Source: an uncultured Microbacteriaceae bacterium (GTDB lineage Bacteria; Actinomycetota; Actinomycetes; Actinomycetales; Microbacteriaceae). Taken from it: a stretch of DNA of 9,567 nucleotides. A model generated the notes under the pieces. That model was not told where the DNA came from and ran no database searches. It saw only the letters and a program-made list of their open reading frames with translations. Location of the stretch: assembly GCA_934661165.1 (NCBI GenBank), contig CAKUJB010000056.1, forward strand, positions 1 to 9,567. Reading direction: 5' to 3'. Numbering within the stretch: position 1 is the first letter of the stretch; each line of letters begins with the position of its first letter. Below, piece after piece: positions 6,354 through 9,567 of the stretch. Both the position numbers and the translations under genes were made by a program.

Positions 6354-7285
6354 TACGCGATGACGCGCGCGCCCGGCACGGGGCCGTGCGCGCGGAGCGC
6401 CGTGAGCCCGGCGGCCGAGAGCGAGACCTGGAGCCCGATCGCGCTGTCGGTGTCGGGCGCGAGGAAGGCGATCGTCGGGCCCGAGCCGGAGACGATGCCG
6501 ACGAGGGCGCCGCTGCGCTCGCCGAGCTCGAGCGTCCCGGCGAGCTCGGGGGCGAGCTGGAGGGCGACGGGCTGGAGGTCGTTCGTCATGGCCTCGGCGA
6601 GCATGACCGGGTCGCCCGCGCGCAGGGCCTGGAGGACCGAGATGTCGACCGCGGGGGCGAGCAGCGGCGGTGCGATGTCGACGCGATGCCGCTCCCGGTG
6701 CCGATCGAGCTCGGCGTAGACCTCGGGCGTCGACAGGCCGAAGTCCGCGAGCGCGAGCACCCACTCGAAGCTGCCCGTCGCGAGCGCCGGCGAGAGCTGA
6801 TCGCCGCGACCGGTGCCGATCGCCGTGCCGCCGAGGAGCGCGAAGGGCACGTCGCTGCCGAGCTCGGCCGCGAGCTCGAGGAGCTCGTCGCGCGGCAGCG
6901 CCGTCTCCCAGAGGGCGTCGCAGGCGACGAGGGCGCCCGCCGCGTCCGCAGAGCCGCCACCCATGCCGCCCGTCACGGGGATGCGCTTGTGGACGCGCAG
7001 CGCCGCGCCGCCGTCGTGGCCGGTGCGCGCCGCGAGGAGACGGGCCGCCCGGACCGCGAGGTTCGCGCCGTCGGTCGGCACGCGGCTCACATCGACGCTG
7101 CCGTCGACCTCGATCGAGAAATCTGCGGAATGCGTCGCCCACACCTCGTCGCAGAGCGAGACCGCCTGGTAGGCGGTCGCGACGTCGTGGTAGCCGTCCT
7201 CCTGCAGGGTGCCGACGCGGAGGGCGAGATTGATCTTGCCCGGCACCTTCACATGCACGGTGCGGGGACCGGCCGAGGTGCTCAT
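6353..7285 (-). CDS. ispE: 4-diphosphocytidyl-2-C-methyl-D-erythritol kinase
   Basis: Phosphorylates CDP-ME at the 2-hydroxyl, an ATP-dependent step of the MEP route to isopentenyl diphosphate; cytoplasmic GHMP kinase. 310 aa, normal length. Motifs in order: PGKINLALRVG with Lys17 and Asn19 (the family usually has PAKINL), the GHMP ATP loop PVTGGMGGGSADAAG at 103-117, GSDVPF at 143-148 with the catalytic Asp145, and SGSGPT near the C-terminus. The start ATG 7285 is 9 nt after the rsmA stop (TAG 7297-7295), with GTGGG between them as a weak ribosome site, so translation is probably coupled to rsmA. The gene ends in TAG overlapping the terminator stem. The rsmA-ispE pairing is common in actinobacteria. 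Confidence 0.97.
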   Translation of the reverse strand: MSTSAGPRTVHVKVPGKINLALRVGTLQEDGYHDVATAYQAVSLCDEVWATHSADFSIEVDGSVDVSRVPTDGANLAVRAARLLAARTGHDGGAALRVHKRIPVTGGMGGGSADAAGALVACDALWETALPRDELLELAAELGSDVPFALLGGTAIGTGRGDQLSPALATGSFEWVLALADFGLSTPEVYAELDRHRERHRVDIAPPLLAPAVDISVLQALRAGDPVMLAEAMTNDLQPVALQLAPELAGTLELGERSGALVGIVSGSGPTIAFLAPDTDSAIGLQVSLSAAGLTALRAHGPVPGARVIA

Positions 7286-7294
7286 GGGCCCACA

Positions 7295-8146
7295 CTACGC
7301 AACGCGGCTGGACCTCGCGATCGCGAGGAATGCGCCGACGTCGAGGGCCTCGCCGCGCGCCGTGGGGTCGAGTCCCGCGCGCTCGATGACGGCGGCCGCG
7401 TCCGTGCCGAGGACGCCCTGGAGGGACTGCCGGAGCATCTTGCGGCGCTGCCCGAACGCGGCGTCGATGAGCCGGAACGTCGCGAGGCGCTCGGCCTCGT
7501 CACCCGGCTCGGGGCGACGGTCGAGGCGGACGAGGACGGAGTCGACATTCGGCACGGGCCAGAAGACCTGGCGGCTCACCGGTCCGGCGATCCGGACGTC
7601 CGCGTACCAGGCGGCCTTCGCGCTCGGGGAGCCGTACACCTTCGAGCCGGGCGCGGCGGCGAGGCGGTGGCCGACCTCCGCCTGCACCATGACGAGCGCG
7701 CGCTCGAGGGTCGGGAACCGCTCGAGGAAATGGAGGAGGACGGGGACGCTCACGTTGTACGGGAGGTTCGCGACGAGGGCGACCGGGGGTCGGCCTTCGG
7801 GGCCCGGCGGGAGCGCGTCGACGTGCAGGGCGTCGGCGTGGACGACCTGGAGCGAATGCGCGGGGACGCCCTGCGCGGCGGCCGTCGCCGGGAGCAGCTC
7901 GGCGAGGCGGCCGTCGAGCTCGACGGCGACGACGCTCGCGCCCGCCTCGATGAGGCCGAGGGTGAGGCTGCCGAGGCCCGGGCCGATCTCGACGATGTGC
8001 TCGCCCGGTGCGACATCGGCGGCGGCGACGATGCGGCGGACCGTGTTCGGGTCGTGGACGAAGTTCTGTCCGAGCTTCTTCGTCGGGGTGAGACCGAGGT
8101 GCGCGGCGAGCTCGCGGATGCGGGGCGGGCCGAGCAGCGAGGGCAT
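7295..8146 (-). CDS. rsmA: 16S rRNA (adenine1518-N6/adenine1519-N6)-dimethyltransferase
   Basis: Dimethylates the two adjacent adenosines in the helix-45 loop of 16S rRNA, using S-adenosylmethionine, late in small-subunit assembly; also called ksgA. 283 aa. Visible motifs: KKLGQNFVHD at 23-32, the SAM-binding VEIGPGLG at 52-59, the acidic strand-end VAVELD at 73-78, HADAL at 103-107 and the catalytic ANLPYNVSVP from 126. The C-terminal helical domain includes FGQRRKMLRQSL. The start ATG 8146 (MPSLLGPPRIRELAAHLGL) gives the usual N-terminus; an in-frame ATG at 8203 would run through the SOS box region and add 19 atypical residues. No Shine-Dalgarno is present, but TACGCT lies 6 nt upstream. 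Confidence 0.97.
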   Translation of the reverse strand: MPSLLGPPRIRELAAHLGLTPTKKLGQNFVHDPNTVRRIVAAADVAPGEHIVEIGPGLGSLTLGLIEAGASVVAVELDGRLAELLPATAAAQGVPAHSLQVVHADALHVDALPPGPEGRPPVALVANLPYNVSVPVLLHFLERFPTLERALVMVQAEVGHRLAAAPGSKVYGSPSAKAAWYADVRIAGPVSRQVFWPVPNVDSVLVRLDRRPEPGDEAERLATFRLIDAAFGQRRKMLRQSLQGVLGTDAAAVIERAGLDPTARGEALDVGAFLAIARSSRVA

Positions 8147-8152
8147 GGTGCG

Positions 8153-8158
8153 AGCGTA
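8153..8158 (-). promoter_or_regulatory. Candidate -10 element for leaderless rsmA mRNA
   Basis: TACGCT (8158-8153 on the minus strand) matches TANNNT and ends exactly 6 nt before the rsmA ATG, with no ribosome site between. Transcription would start at the ATG. The SOS box at 8196-8211 would then lie about 50-65 nt upstream of the start point, outside the core promoter, so LexA control of rsmA is not expected. Confidence 0.5.
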
Positions 8159-8182
8159 GTGCCCGATGTCTGTGGCCCGTTC

Positions 8183-8188
8183 TAGTGT
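8183..8188 (+). promoter_or_regulatory. Candidate -10 element of the DUF222/HNH gene
   Basis: TAGTGT matches TANNNT and would start transcription near 8195, immediately before the SOS box, leaving a leader of about 40 nt with GGAGA at 8228-8232 as ribosome site. No good -35 hexamer is recognisable at the right spacing. The placement next to the operator is the main support. Confidence 0.4.
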
Positions 8189-8195
8189 CGATGCA

Positions 8196-8211
8196 TCGAA
8201 CATCTGTTCGA
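8196..8211. promoter_or_regulatory. SOS box (predicted LexA operator)
   Basis: TCGAACATCTGTTCGA has perfect 7-bp arms around a 2-nt centre and fits the mycobacterial and Bacillus-type LexA consensus TCGAAC-N4-GTTCGA at every defined position. It sits at the predicted transcription start of the downstream DUF222/HNH gene, 25-40 nt before its ATG, where bound LexA would block transcription until DNA damage. LexA itself is not in the window. Confidence 0.8.
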
Positions 8212-8235
8212 TTCCCGTTCGATCACTGGAGATCC

Positions 8236-9567
8236 ATGGACGCCGCCCGACTCGCCGCGATGAGCGACGGCGCGTTGCTCGAGGAGCAGTCGGCGCTCGT
8301 CGCGCAACGGCGTCGCGTCGATGCGGCCCTCGCGAGCGTGGCCGGCGAGATCGCCCGGCGTTCGTCGCGGGAGGCGGGGTTCGCGGGGCTCGCGCAGCGG
8401 CACGGTCACCGGTCGGCGGAGGACTTCATCGCCACCGCGACCGGGCTGAGCCGACGGGAGACGGGGGCGCTCGTGCGCGTCGCGACTGCCGCGGCGGGCG
8501 GCGGGACGCCGTCGATCGCGAGTGCCGTCGGCGCCGGGACCGTCTCGGTCGCGGCGGCCGACGCGATCATGCGGGGGCTCGGGGCGGCCAGTCCACAGCT
8601 CGGCGCCGACGCGCTCGATGCCGCCGCGGCGACGCTGCTCGAGGCGGCGGGCGACGCCGCGCCCGAGGAACTCGTGGGGACGGCACGGGAGCTGCGGGCG
8701 CTCCTCGATGCGGACTCCGTGAGCGATCGCGAGCGGGAGCTGCGCGGGCGACGGTCGCTGCGGATGTTCCGCCAGGACGACGGCATGACCCGGCTCACCG
8801 CGCTGCTCGACCCCGAGTCCGCCGCGCAGGTGCGGGCGGTCTGCGATGCGCTCACGGCGCCGCGGCGCGGCGGGCCACGCTTCGTCGACGCGGGCGACAT
8901 CGACCGCGCCCGGCGGCTCGAGCAGGATCCCCGGACGACGGAGCAGCTCGCGCTCGACGGGATCGTCGAGCTGCTGCGCATCGGCGCCGAGGTCGCACCC
9001 GCCTCGCTCATCGGCTCGCGGCGCCCGGCCGTGCGGATCCATGTGCGCGACGCGGACCTGCGGGCGCGGGGGATGGCGGGCGCGGGCCTCGGCGTCGGCG
9101 TCGGCGGGACGCCGGCAGGCACGGGTGCCGTGACAGGTCGGACAGTCGACGGCGCTGGCATGACGATCGCGGGCGCGGGACGCATCGAGGGCGAGGCGGT
9201 GCCGATCTCACTCGCGACGGTGGAGCGCCACATCTGCGCTGCGGGCACGGTGCCGATCCACTTCGACTCCGCGGGCCAGGTCGTCAACGTCGGCCGCGAG
9301 CACCGGCTCTACACGCATCGCCAGCGCATCGGGCTCGCCGCCCGCGACGGCGGCTGCCGCTGGCCCGGCTGCGATCGGCCGCCGAGCTGGTGCGAGGCCC
9401 ACCACATCGACGAATGGCACGCGCACGACGGCCGCACCGATCTCGCCGACGGCATCCTCCTCTGCCGCTTCCACCACCTCATGGTCCACGACCGGGGCTG
9501 GCGCATCCGCCGGGGTCGAGGGGAGGAGTCTGCCCGCTACTGGGCGGAGCGGGACGCGCCGCCGGGT
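8236..9567 (+). CDS. DUF222 / HNH endonuclease protein (13E12 family), 3' end beyond window
   Basis: 444 codons are open to the window edge. ATG 8236 is preceded by GGAGA at 8228-8232, a good ribosome site. The N-terminal two thirds (MDAARLAAMSDGALLEEQ onward, helical, Ala/Arg/Glu-rich) matches the DUF222 pattern; the C-terminal part is an HNH nuclease with zinc-type cysteines. Key residues: C374 and C379 (CRWPGC), C386, the EAHHID motif with His389-His390, DGILLC with C410, then His413-His414 and His418. All HNH positions are present, so the nuclease is probably active. Residues 280-315 form a Gly-rich insert (13 Gly in 36). Such proteins occur in many copies in actinobacteria; the M. tuberculosis 13E12 repeats are relatives. 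The molecular role is not established. It is divergent from rsmA and lies behind a SOS box. The protein likely ends soon after the window. Confidence 0.93.
   Translation, partial: MDAARLAAMSDGALLEEQSALVAQRRRVDAALASVAGEIARRSSREAGFAGLAQRHGHRSAEDFIATATGLSRRETGALVRVATAAAGGGTPSIASAVGAGTVSVAAADAIMRGLGAASPQLGADALDAAAATLLEAAGDAAPEELVGTARELRALLDADSVSDRERELRGRRSLRMFRQDDGMTRLTALLDPESAAQVRAVCDALTAPRRGGPRFVDAGDIDRARRLEQDPRTTEQLALDGIVELLRIGAEVAPASLIGSRRPAVRIHVRDADLRARGMAGAGLGVGVGGTPAGTGAVTGRTVDGAGMTIAGAGRIEGEAVPISLATVERHICAAGTVPIHFDSAGQVVNVGREHRLYTHRQRIGLAARDGGCRWPGCDRPPSWCEAHHIDEWHAHDGRTDLADGILLCRFHHLMVHDRGWRIRRGRGEESARYWAERDAPPG

Noticed and set aside
6236..8185. Plus-strand open frame of about 650 codons antisense to ispE and rsmA
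   Set aside because: Same Arg/Asp/Glu-rich composition and no recognisable motif; both opposite genes are complete and conserved.
8153..8211. SOS control of rsmA
   Set aside because: The box is about 50-65 nt upstream of the predicted rsmA start point and rsmA is a housekeeping gene; the position fits the divergent DUF222 gene far better.
8182..9287. Two overlapping minus-strand open frames (286 and 293 codons) opposite the DUF222/HNH gene
   Set aside because: Arg/Ser/Pro-rich with no motifs; the plus-strand frame has a ribosome site and a complete HNH motif.
1..9567. Search for CRISPR arrays, insertion-sequence ends, phage attachment sites and rRNA
   Set aside because: No regularly spaced direct repeats, transposase, integrase or rRNA sequence was seen; the tRNA-Gln 3' end has no nearby duplicate that would suggest an integrated element.

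Overview
The window is very GC-rich DNA (strong G/C preference at third codon positions) from an actinobacterium. The Prs and GlmU sequences and the cluster rsmA, ispE, tRNA-Gln, glmU, prs look most like Micrococcales, probably Microbacteriaceae. That placement is from remembered protein and gene-order patterns, not from a search. Most of the window is ordinary chromosomal housekeeping sequence. The right-hand end looks like accessory DNA.

Layout. Every protein gene from 1 to 8146 is on the minus strand, so transcription runs right to left. rsmA (16S rRNA dimethyltransferase) and ispE (isoprenoid synthesis) form an operon with a 9-nt gap, closed by a hairpin that overlaps the ispE stop. Next come a 184-nt gap holding a second long inverted repeat and a TMEM175-type potassium-channel gene. 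A tRNA-Gln(UUG) gene lies on the plus strand, followed by a two-tier hairpin. Leftward again are glmU (UDP-GlcNAc synthesis), a membrane-anchored glycerophosphodiester phosphodiesterase whose start overlaps the end of glmU, prs (PRPP synthase), and the first 281 codons of a long-chain acyl-CoA ligase that runs off the left edge. On the plus strand, from 8236 past the right edge, lies a DUF222/HNH-endonuclease gene of the 13E12 type, divergent from rsmA.

How the genes fit together. Several products feed envelope and lipid metabolism: UDP-GlcNAc for peptidoglycan, isoprenoid precursors for undecaprenyl and quinones, glycerophosphodiester turnover, and fatty-acid activation. PRPP and rRNA methylation are general housekeeping.

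Most notable signals. (1) A perfect mycobacterial-type SOS/LexA box lies at the predicted transcription start of the DUF222/HNH gene. (2) The heptamer GAATGCG occurs 12 times on the two strands within 8 kb. It lies in three codon phases, often through otherwise avoided codons, and two copies form the inverted stem of the ispE terminator, in the way DNA-uptake sequences do in other bacteria. (3) glmU, the TMEM175 gene and rsmA have no Shine-Dalgarno sequence but have a -10-like hexamer exactly 6 nt before the start codon, which suggests leaderless mRNAs. (4) A 17-bp inverted repeat with one mismatch lies between ispE and the TMEM175 gene.
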